Shown: one piece after another, positions 20,018 through 29,606 of the stretch
Numbering within the stretch: the stretch's first letter is position 1
Layout: every line of letters starts with the position of its first letter
Assembly (NCBI GenBank): GCA_963825625.1
Contig: CAWGUF010000029.1
Location: 124,001-188,000 of the forward strand
DNA: 64,000 nucleotides
Direction: 5' to 3'
Origin: CAMDPA01 sp963825625
GTDB lineage: Bacteria; Pseudomonadota; Alphaproteobacteria; Rhizobiales; Hyphomicrobiaceae
Notes under the pieces: model-generated
The model's input: the letters and a program-made list of their open reading frames with translations, nothing else
Told to the model about the DNA's origin: nothing
Database searches by the model: none
Made by a program: the position numbers and the translations under genes

Positions 20018-20491
20018 ATGCCGTCATTTCAAACCGTCCGCCGCGTGCAATATACGCCGATGCAGATGTTCGATCTGGTCGCGGACGTCGAGCAATACCC
20101 CCAATTCCTGCCCCTGTGCGAGGACCTGGCGCTGAAATCGCGCAAGGAGGAGGCCGACCGCACGGTTCTGATCGCCACCATGACCGCCGGCTACAAGGCG
20201 ATCCGCGAGAACTTCACCACCCGGGTCGCGCTGTTTCCCGGCGAGAAAAAGGTGCTGGTCGAATATCTCGACGGCCCGTTCCGCCATCTCGAGAACCGCT
20301 GGCTGTTCCGCTCCGCGCAGGGCGGCTGCGACGTCGATTTCTACATCGAGTACGAATTCAAATCGCGCATGCTGGGTGTTCTGGTCGGTGGCCTGTTCGA
20401 CACCGCCTTCCGGCGCTTCGCCGAGGCATTCGAGAACCGCGCGCGCCAGGTCTACGGGCGCCAGCCCAGCACAACCGCTCGCCTGGCCTGA
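20018..20491 (+). CDS. RatA / Coq10-like START-fold protein
   Basis: The 157-residue protein belongs to the Coq10/RatA group: START-fold proteins linked to ubiquinone binding, or to ribosome association in E. coli. Family blocks are VADVEQYPQFLPLC near the start, YKAIRENFTTRV in the middle, and GGLFDTAFRRFAEAFENRA at the end. The ATG at 20018 gives the family start MPSFQTVRRV. It ends three bases before the stop of the convergent pncC gene. Confidence 0.88.
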   Translation: MPSFQTVRRVQYTPMQMFDLVADVEQYPQFLPLCEDLALKSRKEEADRTVLIATMTAGYKAIRENFTTRVALFPGEKKVLVEYLDGPFRHLENRWLFRSAQGGCDVDFYIEYEFKSRMLGVLVGGLFDTAFRRFAEAFENRARQVYGRQPSTTARLA

Positions 20492-20494
20492 CCT

Positions 20495-21004
20495 CTAGCC
20501 CTCCCCGCCGCCCACCGCCTCCTCCAGCATCTCGATGGCTGTGACAATGGTCGCAAGGCGCACCTCGCCTCGCCCGGGGTTTCCATAGCGCATTTCGCGA
20601 TGGAGGGTCTTGCCTGCGCGCGTGTGCACGGCCAGATGCACCAGACCAACGGGCTTCTCTGCGCTGCCGCCGCCGGGCCCCGCGATCCCAGTTACAGCGA
20701 CCGCGATTGCAGCCCGAGAATTGCGGACAGCGCCCTCGGCCATGGCGAGGGCTGTCTCCCGGCTCACCGCACCCACGCGCTGCAGCGTCTCCACCGACAC
20801 GCCCAGCATGTCGGTCTTCGCTTCATTCGTATACGTCACGAAGCCCCTGTCGACCACGTCCGACGACCCCGGTATTTCGGTCAGGAGGCCGGCAATCAGC
20901 CCGCCTGTGCAGCTCTCGGCCGTCGCCAGCATGATGCCCCGCGCGCGCGCCGCATCCAGCAGCAGTTTCGCTCGCGTCATCAAGTCGGTCGGATACATCG
21001 ACAT
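20495..21004 (-). CDS. pncC: Nicotinamide-nucleotide amidohydrolase (CinA C-terminal domain)
   Basis: PncC deamidates nicotinamide mononucleotide to nicotinate mononucleotide in NAD salvage. The 169-residue protein is the stand-alone CinA C-terminal domain with TAESCTGGLIAGLLTEIPGS (catalytic Ser region), YTNEAKTDMLGV, and AVTGIAGPGGGSAEKPVGLV. AGGAGG sits seven bases before the ATG at 21004 and decides the start over the frame start at 21103. It is divergent from the TIR-domain gene, with 158 bases between the start codons. Confidence 0.92.
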   Translation of the reverse strand: MSMYPTDLMTRAKLLLDAARARGIMLATAESCTGGLIAGLLTEIPGSSDVVDRGFVTYTNEAKTDMLGVSVETLQRVGAVSRETALAMAEGAVRNSRAAIAVAVTGIAGPGGGSAEKPVGLVHLAVHTRAGKTLHREMRYGNPGRGEVRLATIVTAIEMLEEAVGGGEG

Positions 21005-21162
21005 CGTGCTGCCTCCTGCCCTCTGCCGTGCTCTTTGACATGCCGATTCCGCATGCCAGTCCATCTCTGCACGTGCATTGATCCGGTACAATAGCTGCGG
21101 CACGCGGGAACGGGTATCCTTCGGTGAACCAAGCGTGATGACCCGAGTGAGCGAGCATCGAC

Positions 21163-22824
21163 ATGCAGGATTTGTCAGGCCCAGAACCCGCAGCCAGCAA
21201 GCTCAAGGTCTTCTTGTCCTATTCGCGCAAGGACGCCGCCTTCGCGCAGGAGTTGTTGACCTCTCTGGAGTTGCTCGGCTTCGACGCCTATCTCGACAAG
21301 GACGACATAGCCCCCGGAGAGCCATGGGAGGAGCGCCTCGCCAATCTGATCCGCCAGGCCGACACCGTCGTCTTCGTCATCTCTCCCAATTCCCTCGCGT
21401 CCGGGCATTGCGCCTGGGAGGTCGAGCAGACGGGCAACTCCGGCAAGCGACTGGTACCCGTCATTCAGGCAGAGGTGCCCAACGAAAGTATCCCCGATCG
21501 CCTGCGCAAGCTGAACTACGTCTATTTCAGTCAAGGCCGCTCGTTCGCCAAGGCCCTCGGGGAGCTTGCCAGCGCTCTGCGCGTCGATGCGACGTGGATC
21601 CGTGAGCACACCCGGTATGGCGAGCTTGCCCAGCGCTGGGCCGAGCGCGGCCAGCCCGCTGACATCCTTCTGCGCGGCAGCGATCTGGAGGAGGCCAAGC
21701 GGTGGGCCGTGCGGCGCCCGTCCAACGCTCCCGAAATCTCCGCCACGCAACACGCCTATGTCGCCGCCAGCAGCAAGGCAGCCGAGGACGAGTTGGCAGC
21801 CAGGCTCAAATTGCGCTGGCGCGTGCAGGCCGGACTGCTCCTCGCAACGCTGCTGCTGGCGGCATTGGCTGGCTTTGCCCTGGTGCAGTGGTTGCGGGCA
21901 GAGGAGACCAAGACCCTTCTGGCCCAGAGCAATACCCGACTGGAGCGCAAGCTGGCATTGCGGGCCGCGCCGCGCGGCTACCTGCCCTACGACGTGCCCG
22001 CTGGTTGGTTCCAGGTTGCCACCCGTTACGCCGGAGCGGTGGCTTTCGTGGAGAAGCGGTCCGAGCCAGGCAGGCTTTGGGCATCCGGTGTGCTGATCAA
22101 GGGCAGCGCATTGCGACCGGGCTGGACCGACGCCCCTGTCTTCGTGACGGCGATCTATGTCGTGTCGCGCAACGGGTTCCAGGGGTCGCTAGCGCCCGGC
22201 GCGACTCAAATAGTTCTCCTGGACCCGAGGAACGAGCGCCGCCCGCTCCGGCTCGGCGAGGTGCTTTGGCAGTCGGAGACGCTCGGCATTTCAGTATCCA
22301 GCGTGCCCGACCCCCTGCCAGCCGATGCGACCCCTTTGACCGCACTCCCGACTGCGCCGCTGGCTTTGAAGGATTTGCCTGAAATCTCCGTTGCCGACCT
22401 GGCCCTCAGCTTTGATGAGAATGCGATGTTGAAGGTGCAGCGACAATTGCGCGCGATCGTTTTCGTCGGCAATCTGGAAGGCCGCGCCGAGGTGGCAATA
22501 TCGATCAGTCACCTGCTCGGCAGGCGCCCCCCAGCTGCAACCGTGCTGCCCGGCGCCACCGCAAACATAGCGCCCCTACCACCAGGACTTGGCAGAAGTC
22601 TCGATCCCCAGCCTGTGTCAGAACGCACGCAGCCTGACATCATCTATACGCACGGGACCTTGCCGGGCGGCGGCGGCTCGCCGATCTTCGACGCCGCCAC
22701 CGGCGATTTGATCGGTATACATCTTGTGCGCTATCCCTGCCCGCCGCACGCCGCGCAGGACAGACATTGCTCCGCCGCCGGTTCCTCGATCCCGCGTCTT
22801 CTAGCCGCGATGCGTGCAGAATGA
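21163..22824 (+). CDS. TIR-domain protein with membrane helix and degenerate trypsin-like domain
   Basis: This 553-residue protein has three parts. Residues about 8-140 are a TIR domain (KVFLSYSRKDAAFAQEL, FVISPNSLASGHCAWEVEQ) with the candidate NADase glutamate at E86. Residues about 145-205 are the segment that often follows bacterial TIR domains (HTRYGELAQRW, LLRGSDLEEAKRW). One membrane helix lies at about 222-246. The C-terminal part resembles a trypsin-fold protease, but the expected catalytic residues are missing: Y332 at the His site (VTAIYVVS), G375 near the Asp site, and G504 at the Ser site (PGGGGSPIFD). Cysteines C526 and C536 could form a disulfide. Predicted topology is TIR inside and pseudoprotease in the periplasm. 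Function is inferred: possibly NAD-cleaving defence or signalling. Confidence 0.88.
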   Translation: MQDLSGPEPAASKLKVFLSYSRKDAAFAQELLTSLELLGFDAYLDKDDIAPGEPWEERLANLIRQADTVVFVISPNSLASGHCAWEVEQTGNSGKRLVPVIQAEVPNESIPDRLRKLNYVYFSQGRSFAKALGELASALRVDATWIREHTRYGELAQRWAERGQPADILLRGSDLEEAKRWAVRRPSNAPEISATQHAYVAASSKAAEDELAARLKLRWRVQAGLLLATLLLAALAGFALVQWLRAEETKTLLAQSNTRLERKLALRAAPRGYLPYDVPAGWFQVATRYAGAVAFVEKRSEPGRLWASGVLIKGSALRPGWTDAPVFVTAIYVVSRNGFQGSLAPGATQIVLLDPRNERRPLRLGEVLWQSETLGISVSSVPDPLPADATPLTALPTAPLALKDLPEISVADLALSFDENAMLKVQRQLRAIVFVGNLEGRAEVAISISHLLGRRPPAATVLPGATANIAPLPPGLGRSLDPQPVSERTQPDIIYTHGTLPGGGGSPIFDAATGDLIGIHLVRYPCPPHAAQDRHCSAAGSSIPRLLAAMRAE

Positions 22825-22891
22825 GAACCCCGTGATGGCAATCGCGGATCAGGGCGGGCTGCCGGACAGTTGCCGGCCTGGAACACAACAA

Positions 22892-22930
22892 CCCTGCTGC
22901 GCTTCCACAATCAGTGGAGGCACGGCAGGG
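22892..22930. terminator. Bidirectional stem-loop between convergent TIR and marR genes
   Basis: A 17-bp stem (CCCTGCTGCGCTTCCAC at 22892-22908 with GTGGAGGCACGGCAGGG at 22914-22930) has three imperfect positions and a 5-base loop. It lies between two genes that point at each other. There is no long T run, so efficiency is uncertain. Confidence 0.6.
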
Positions 22931-22975
22931 CGAACATAACAGAGATCAGGAGGCGTGCCCGGAAAGCGCGGCACG

Positions 22976-23455
22976 TCAATCGCTGGTCAACTTCTCCGCA
23001 TGCACCAGCAGGCCGTCAAGCGTCTGCCGGCACTCCGGTCCCATAACGGCGACCGACTTTTGCTGGGCCGCGAGCCACACCGGGTAAGCCGCCTGGATCA
23101 CGCCTGAGCCTTTCGGTGTCAGGTGCAATCCGCGTCCCCGCCGACCAGCAGGCGGATCCATGATGATCAGACCCAGAGCCAGCATGCGTTTCAGGTTGCG
23201 GGACAGTGTCGACTTCTCAATATCGAGCTCGTAGCCGATCTCGACTGCCGTGATCCCATCACGCGATGCAAGCTGGGTCAGCAGCGTGAACTGACTACCG
23301 GTAATCCCCAGCGGGCGCATAGCGTCATCGTACACACGAGTGACGATGCGCGACAATTGCCGTACGCGGGTTGCAATGCATGATGTTGCCGTGGTTTCGG
23401 CGATGCGTTCGAGATCGGTGGTTTTGACCTCGGCCGTGGGCGTCATAATGTTCAT
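22976..23455 (-). CDS. MarR-family transcriptional regulator
   Basis: The 159-residue protein has the MarR winged-helix pattern: the dimer helix LSRIVTRVYDDAMRPLGITGSQFTLL, the recognition helix IEKSTLSRNLKRMLALGLI, and the wing DPPAGRRGRGLHLTPKG. MarR proteins bind DNA as dimers and release it on binding small, often aromatic, ligands. The ATG at 23455 is preceded by AGGGGATT. It could control itself or the catabolic block beginning at 24921, which lies just beyond ispDF; that is inference. Confidence 0.9.
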   Translation of the reverse strand: MNIMTPTAEVKTTDLERIAETTATSCIATRVRQLSRIVTRVYDDAMRPLGITGSQFTLLTQLASRDGITAVEIGYELDIEKSTLSRNLKRMLALGLIIMDPPAGRRGRGLHLTPKGSGVIQAAYPVWLAAQQKSVAVMGPECRQTLDGLLVHAEKLTSD

Positions 23456-23561
23456 CGGAGAATCCCCTGCGCGCCTGTGAGCATACAACCGCTGAAGCGC
23501 TCATGCGCCGATTCGGCAGGCGGTTTCAAGCGCAACACGTAAACGAGCCGTTAACGCAGGG

Positions 23562-24752
23562 TCAGGCGGGTGGCGTCAATGCAACGCTTGCTGTCGCCAT
23601 TGCCGCAATCCCTTCGCGGCGCCCCGTGAAGCCAAGGCCTTCCGTCGTCGTTGCCTTCACGCCGACACGCTCGACTTCGATCCCGAGCACTGCTGCGGTC
23701 CGCTGCCTCATCTGCTCGCGATAGGGGCCTACCTTCGGCGCCTCGGCAAGTATAGTCACGTCTGTATTGATGATCCGTCCACCCCGCGCCGCCACCAGTG
23801 CGACGGCATGTGCGAGGAAAATCTCCGAGCTGGCGTCTTTCCACTTGGCATCGCTGGGTGGGAAGTGCTGGCCGATGTCACCGGCGCCGATTGCACCGAG
23901 AAGCGCGTCGGTCAGCGCATGCCAGGCGACGTCGGCATCGGAATGACCTTCCAGCCGCGCGGAGTGTGGCAGCTTGATGCCGCACAGCCAGACCCCGTCG
24001 CCGGCCGCGAACTTGTGGACATCGAACCCGTTTCCGGTTCGGAATTCAGCCGCCATCGCAGTCTTCCCCGCCATCACTGTCTCGGCCATGGCGAGATCCT
24101 CCGCCGTCGTTATTTTAACGTTGCGCGCACCGCCATCCACGACCGCAACCTCGAGCCCCGCCCATTCGGCCACGGCGGCATCGTCCGTGAATGACGTCAG
24201 TCCCTGGGCTGCAGCCCGCTCGTGCGCCGCCAGGATGGCGTCGAAGTCGAAAGCCTGCGGCGTCTGTGCCCGCCATAATCCTTCCCGCGCGATGGTTGCT
24301 TCGACGAGGCCGTCTGGCGAGGTCCGCTTGAGCGTGTCGGCCAGCGGCTGCGCCGCAATCGCCCCTTGGCCACGATCGAGCGCTGACAGCAGCCGGTCTA
24401 TCGTACCGGACGTCGCGAACGGACGGGCCGCGTCATGGATCAGGACACGCTCTGGCTTGGCGGCATCCGCCAGCGCCCTGAGCCCGGCGAGCACTGATGC
24501 CTGCCGCGTCGCGCCTCCTGCAACCGGCGCCAGAACTTTGCCCACGCCCGCAACTGCCGCATCGTAAAGCGCTCGGTCGTCGGGCTGGATGACCACCTGC
24601 ACCGCGGCGATAGCCTGGTGGCTGGCAAACAGATCGAGGCTCCAGCGCAGCACCGGCTTGGACTTCAGGACTGCATATTGCTTCGGCACCGAGCCCGCGC
24701 CTGCTGCCCGTGTCCCGCGGCCTGCGGCAACGATGAGTGCTGCTGTCGTCAC
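23562..24752 (-). CDS. ispDF: Bifunctional IspD/IspF of the non-mevalonate isoprenoid pathway
   Basis: The protein joins 2-C-methyl-D-erythritol-4-phosphate cytidylyltransferase (N-terminal) with 2-C-methyl-D-erythritol-2,4-cyclodiphosphate synthase (C-terminal). The IspD part shows ALIVAAGRGTR, SVPKQYAVL and VLIHDAARPF. The IspF part shows GNGFDVHKF, LEGHSDADV and GDIGQHFPPSD, with the metal-binding Asp and His residues. No ATG is available. I use the GTG at 24752, which gives the family start VTTAALIV; a GTG at 24800 is also in frame. The fused form is typical of alphaproteobacteria. Confidence 0.92.
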   Translation of the reverse strand: MTTAALIVAAGRGTRAAGAGSVPKQYAVLKSKPVLRWSLDLFASHQAIAAVQVVIQPDDRALYDAAVAGVGKVLAPVAGGATRQASVLAGLRALADAAKPERVLIHDAARPFATSGTIDRLLSALDRGQGAIAAQPLADTLKRTSPDGLVEATIAREGLWRAQTPQAFDFDAILAAHERAAAQGLTSFTDDAAVAEWAGLEVAVVDGGARNVKITTAEDLAMAETVMAGKTAMAAEFRTGNGFDVHKFAAGDGVWLCGIKLPHSARLEGHSDADVAWHALTDALLGAIGAGDIGQHFPPSDAKWKDASSEIFLAHAVALVAARGGRIINTDVTILAEAPKVGPYREQMRQRTAAVLGIEVERVGVKATTTEGLGFTGRREGIAAMATASVALTPPA

Positions 24753-24920
24753 GTTGCACTGGTCCCGGTTGGCATTGTGGTCTGTCCAGAAAGTCGACAC
24801 TCATTAGCGCGACCGCTCCCCAGCCGCAATTGCACCCGCCAGCCACCGCCCGCCAGCCACCCTTGATCGATGGCCTGTCAGGGGTGCTATGCTGGTCATC
24901 ATCGCGATACGGGAGCGGCC

Positions 24921-27299
24921 ATGGCCACGCAGGGAACGACGACAGGAATTGGTGCTCGGATCCCGAGGCTGGAGCTGAAACGGCTGGCCGGGGGCCGCGG
25001 CCGCTATGTCGACGATATCACCCTGCCCCGGATGCTCCACATCCATTTCGTTCGCAGCATCTATCCCCACGCCCGCATCCTATCGATCGACACATCAGCC
25101 GCCGCAGCCGCGCCCGGTGTCGTACGCGTACTGACGGCGGCTGATCTCAATCACCTGTGCGAGCCCTTTGTCGGGATCGCGCTGCATCGGCCCGGGCACA
25201 GGTCCCCGCCCCAGCATCTTCTGGCCGCTGAGCGCGCCGTCTGGCAGGGCCAGCCCGTCGCCGCCGTCGTGGCCCAGACCAGAGCAATCGCCGAGGACGC
25301 AGCCGAGCTTGTCGAGATCGAGTGGGAGGAGTTGGCCGCGGTTCCCACCCACCTGTCGGCCGTGGCCGATGATGCCACGACCATCCACGCTGAGCTTGGC
25401 GACAACCTCGCATTCGAGTTCAAGATCGAAAAGGGCGATCCCGCTCGCGCGTTTGCCGAGGCCGATATCGTACTGGAGGAGGAGCTTCGCTTCGAGCGGC
25501 AGATGGCCCTGACGCTGGAGCCGCGCGGCCTGATAGCCGACTACGATGGCACCGAGGACAGCCTGACGGTGATCCATTGCCACCAGTCGCCTTTTCAGAT
25601 GCAGGACGTCTTCAGCCGTCACCTGAAGCTGGCTGAGCACAAGGTCCGGGTCAGCGCGCCCGACGTCGGCGGTGGCTTCGGCATGAAGCTGAACCTGTAC
25701 GTGGACGAGGTCGCCACTGTCGCCGCGAGCATGCTTCTGAAGCGACCGGTGAAGTTCATCTGCGACCGTCTGGAATCGTTCGTCTCCGATGCCCAGGCCC
25801 GCGATCATATCGTCAAGGCGCGAATCGCCGTGAAGACATCGGGTGAAATCACCGCGATGGAGATCGACGACATCGGCGCGGTCGGCGCCTATGGCATGCC
25901 CATGCGTTTCAACGTTGCCGAAGGCATGATGTGCATCACCGTCGCCGGTGCGCCGTATGCGTTCGAGAGCTACAAGGCACGCACCCGCAGCGTCTACGTC
26001 AACAAGCCGCTCGTCGGCATGTATCGAGGCGTCGGCATGCCACTCGCATGCGTCGCTACCGAGCTTATGACCGACCTCGCAGCCGATGCCCTGGGCATCG
26101 ATACGGTCGAGTTCAAGCGCCGCACGTACCGCCCCAAATCGTCGTTGCCCTGCATGACGCCGGGCGGCCAGTATCTGGAAACCGTCTCGTTCCACGCCTG
26201 CCTCGACAAGCTCGTGGAGTTGATGGACTACGACCGGTTGCGCGCCGAGCAGAAAGACTTGCGCGCCAGCGGCGTGTATCGCGGCATCGGCATCGGCACC
26301 TTCCTCGAGCAGACGGCCTACGGTCCGCCCTACTACGGACCATCAGGCGCACCGATCACGACCCAGGACGGCTGCAATCTGCGCCTCGAGCCCTCCGGCG
26401 TCATCCGCTGCGTCACCAGCCTGACCGATCAGGGCCAGGGCACACTGACCGCAATCGCCCAGATCGTGGCCGACACGGTCGGCGTCGGCGCACGACGACG
26501 TCGGGATTATTGCTGGCGACAGCGCCATCTCTCCTTACGGCGGCGGTGCCTGGGCGTCGCGCGGCACTGCGATCGGCGGAGAGGCAGCGCTCAAGGCCGG
26601 GCCGCATGCTGAAGGCATAACATCCTCGCTCTCGCCGGAACCATAACCCAGACAGCACCGGCCCGACCTCGACATCAGCGACGGTCAGGTCGTCAGCCGC
26701 CAGACGGTCAGACCGTCGTCAGCCTCGCGGAGGTCGGCCGCATCGGCTACTTCCGCCAGGATACCCTGCCGGTTGACTTCGATGTGCAACTTTCAGTGTC
26801 GGCCAGCCACGTCGCCAACGACAAGATCTGCTATCTCGCCAACGGCGTGCAGGCCAGCTACGTCGAGGTCGACGCCGAAACCGGCTTCATTACCGCGTGC
26901 TCGGCCAGTGGGCAGTCGATGACTGTGGCCGCATCATCAACCCGCTGCTGGTCGACGAGCAGGTCCGCGGCGGCACTGTGCAGGGCATCGGCGCGGTGCT
27001 GTACGAGGAATGCATCTAAGACGAGGCCGGCAACCTGCCGAATGGCTCGATGGCCGATTACCTGGCGCCCATGGCCAGCGGCCTCCCCGATATCGTGGTC
27101 GAGCATGTCGAGACGCCGGAAACCTCCACCATGCTTGGCGCGAAGGGGATCGGCGAGGCGGGCCTGATCGGCGCCATGGGTGCTGTCTGGGTGGCCGTCA
27201 ACGACGCCCTGAAACCGCTTGGCGCCAGAATCCTGCATCAGCCTTTCACGCCGGAGCGCGTCCTGGACGCAATCGCGCGGGCGCGAAAAACGACCGTAG
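24921..27299 (+). pseudogene. Molybdenum hydroxylase large subunit (CoxL/xanthine dehydrogenase type), multiply disrupted
   Basis: The first 525 or so residues are intact and match large subunits of the xanthine oxidase family: the RLAGGRGRYVDDI start, PDVGGGFGMKLNLY, and YRGVGMP. From about 26480 the frame breaks repeatedly, but all pieces of the C-terminal half are there: AHDDVGIIAGDSAISPYGGG, SLAEVGRIGYFRQDTLP, DDCGRIINPLLVDEQ, LGAKGIGEAGLIGAMGA. I count about six one-base shifts and one in-frame TAA at 27017. The start ATG at 24921 follows GGGAGCGGCC. No medium or small (iron-sulfur) subunit gene is adjacent, which is unusual for this family. Read as written it is a pseudogene; local sequencing error is an equal possibility. 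Confidence 0.75.
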
Positions 27300-27427
27300 A
27301 AGCGCGGACTGGCTCCAGCTCGTTGCCTGGAAAGGCAGCACCCTGCCTCGAACTCGGCCTTGCCAGCGGCTGTACTCGCGGGGCACAACAACTCCGCCGA
27401 GACATTCGAGACAAAGGAGTTGACGCG

Positions 27428-28637
27428 ATGCAGCGAGCACCGACGAGAGTGAACATTCGCGAAGCGATGCTGGCGGCTGCCTACGGCCACGCTCGCCTGC
27501 AGTGCCAGCGCACTGGCTCAGGAGACTTTGAAGGTCGGCGCACCGTTGCCGTTGACGGGGCCCTGTCCCCGGAAGGTAAGAAGCAGCAGCGCGGCTATGA
27601 CATCTGGGCGGACACGGTCAACGCCAAGGGCGGCATCAAGGTCGGCGGCAAGACCTACAAGGTCGAGCTCGTCTACGTCGACTACGCCTCCAACACGCCG
27701 CGCGCCGTGCAGACGGCGGAACGCTGATTACGCAGGACAAGGTGAGCTTCCTGTTCTCGCCGTTCGGCTCCGGCGCGACCAAGGCAGCGAGCGGTGTCGC
27801 GGAGAAGTATTCGATTCCGATGCTTGCGCCCAGCGCGTCCACGGTCGCCGTCTACGACCAGAATTACAAGTATCTGTTCGGCACGCTGACCCGAATGAGT
27901 CCGTGGTTGAGCCGTTGGCCACGGCCGTAGCTGCCAATAAGAGCATCAAGCGTCTCGCCATTCTGGCCCGCAACGACCTCTTCCCGCTCGCCATCGCCAA
28001 GGTGACGGAAGTCTCGGCCAAGAAGCGCAACATCGAGGTCGCAATGTTCGAGCGCTACGCGATCGGCACCATGGATCATGCCTCTGCCATCACGCAGATG
28101 CGCGCAGCCAAGCCTGATTGGGTCATGGCGACCGGCTACATCAACGATCTCGTTGCCATTCGCAAGCAGATGAACGACCTCGGCGTCAAACCGAAGGTTG
28201 TCAGCATGATTGCCGGACCAGCCTACAAGGAGTTCATCGACGCAGCCGGTCCGTTGGCCGAGAATGTGTCGAGCACGGCCTGGTTCCACCACTCGGTGCG
28301 CTACAATGGCAAGGACGTATTCGGAACCACCGAGACGTTCAACGCCGCCTGGGCAAAGAAGTACAACGGCACACAGGCCGACTACATCGAGGCCTCATCC
28401 GCCGCCTGTGGCGTTGTTCTGCAGTTGGCGATCGAAGCCGCAAAATCGGTCGACCCCAAGAAAGTGCGTGACGCACTCGCCGGCCTCGACGTCGAGACCT
28501 TCTATGGCAAGGTCAAATTCGGCGCCAACGGACAGATCACCTCGCTGCAACCGCCCGTATTCCAGATCCAGGGTGGCAAGCACATCGTGATCCATCCGCC
28601 AGCGATCAAGCAGGGCGACCTGAAGTTCATGAACTAG
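27428..28637 (+). pseudogene. LivK-type periplasmic binding protein of a branched-chain amino acid ABC transporter, frameshifted
   Basis: The protein is a type I periplasmic binding protein of the HAAT family. Its pieces lie in different frames: a signal-peptide region with ATLACSASALAQ, then ETLKVGAPLPLTG, then ALSPEGKKQQRGYDIWAD to RAVQTAER, then LITQDKVSFLFSPFGSGATK to FGTLT, then PNESVVEPLATAVAANKS to the end. The joins fall near 27495, 27560, 27724 and 27890. At least the last three are explained by one missing base each, beside runs of G or C. From 27895 to 28637 it is clean. The intact permease and ATPase genes downstream argue that the transporter works, so these may be sequence errors. 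Confidence 0.75.
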
Positions 28638-28739
28638 TCCGCCGCACCGATAGCCGGTCCGCCTCTACGGACCGGCCACGCGGCAGCACTGGCAATCCGT
28701 CACAAACTCCCCTCGCGGGACCACGCTGAAAACACGGCG

Positions 28740-29606
28740 ATGATCTATCTGCAACTCTTGGCCAACGGCATTGTGCTGGGTGGCCTGTATGCTTCCATTG
28801 CCGTCGGCTTCTCGCTGGTGTGGGGCGTGCTGAACGTCATCAACATCCTGCACGGCACATTCATTGTCTTGGGCTCCTACATCGCCTATTTCGCCTACGC
28901 CCATGCCGGCATTCATCCGTTCGCTTCGGTGGTCATCGCCGGCGGGGTGTTGTTCGGCGTCGGCTATCTGGTCCAGGCCGGCTTCATCAACCGCGTCATA
29001 GCCGCCCCTGTGCTGATTACCCTGACCCTGACGTTCGGCCTCGACCTGATCCTCAACAATGCGATGCTGGTGGCATTCTCGGCCGACTATCGCAAAATAA
29101 ATCTGGCGAACCCGCTGCCCTCCGTCGAGTGGGGCTCGCTGTTCATACCCGGTGATCGGCTGGCCGCGATGGTGCTCGCCATTCTCCTCACCTACGGCCT
29201 CTACCGCGTGTTGCGCGACAGCAACATCGGCCGCGCCATCGTTGCGGTGCGGATGGACCGGGAGGCTGCATCTCTCATGGGCGTGGACGTGGCGCGCATC
29301 AATGCCATCACGTTCGGCATCGGTGCGCTGATGGCAGGTGCGGCCGGTGCGCTCCTGGCCATCATCTACCCGATCTCGCCCTTGAACTCGAGCCTGTTCC
29401 TCGGCAAGGCGTTCGTCGTCTGCGTACTCGGCGGGCTGGGTAGCGTGCCGGGCGCACTGGTCGGCGGCCTGGTGCTGGGCGTGATCGAGAGCTTCGGCGG
29501 CTACGCGCTGGGACCAGAGCATGCGGTGACCATCTCGTTTGGCCTATTGCTGTTGTTGCTCTTCGTGCGCCCAAGCGGACTACTCGGCAGGCGGGGTTAC
29601 GAATGA
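28740..29606 (+). CDS. Branched-chain amino acid-type ABC transporter permease, LivH
   Basis: This 288-residue inner-membrane permease has about eight hydrophobic segments and the LivH start LLANGIVLGGLYASIAVGFS. The coupling-loop region GVDVARINAITFGIGALMAG and the C-terminal block AFVVCVLGGLGSVPGALVGG are the family signatures. It overlaps the next permease gene by four bases (ATGA at 29603). Substrate may be an amino acid, amide or other small organic acid. Confidence 0.92.
   Translation: MIYLQLLANGIVLGGLYASIAVGFSLVWGVLNVINILHGTFIVLGSYIAYFAYAHAGIHPFASVVIAGGVLFGVGYLVQAGFINRVIAAPVLITLTLTFGLDLILNNAMLVAFSADYRKINLANPLPSVEWGSLFIPGDRLAAMVLAILLTYGLYRVLRDSNIGRAIVAVRMDREAASLMGVDVARINAITFGIGALMAGAAGALLAIIYPISPLNSSLFLGKAFVVCVLGGLGSVPGALVGGLVLGVIESFGGYALGPEHAVTISFGLLLLLLFVRPSGLLGRRGYE

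Noticed and set aside
22976..23455. MarR gene as part of a TIR-based operon
   Set aside because: It is convergent with the TIR gene and separated from it by a hairpin, so it is not cotranscribed.
25095..26195. A 366-codon minus-strand frame within the CoxL-type gene
   Set aside because: It is antisense to the conserved hydroxylase coding sequence and has no recognisable domain.
28665..29522. A 285-codon minus-strand frame opposite livH
   Set aside because: It mirrors codon bias of the permease gene and is rich in His/Gln/Asp as expected for antisense of hydrophobic codons.
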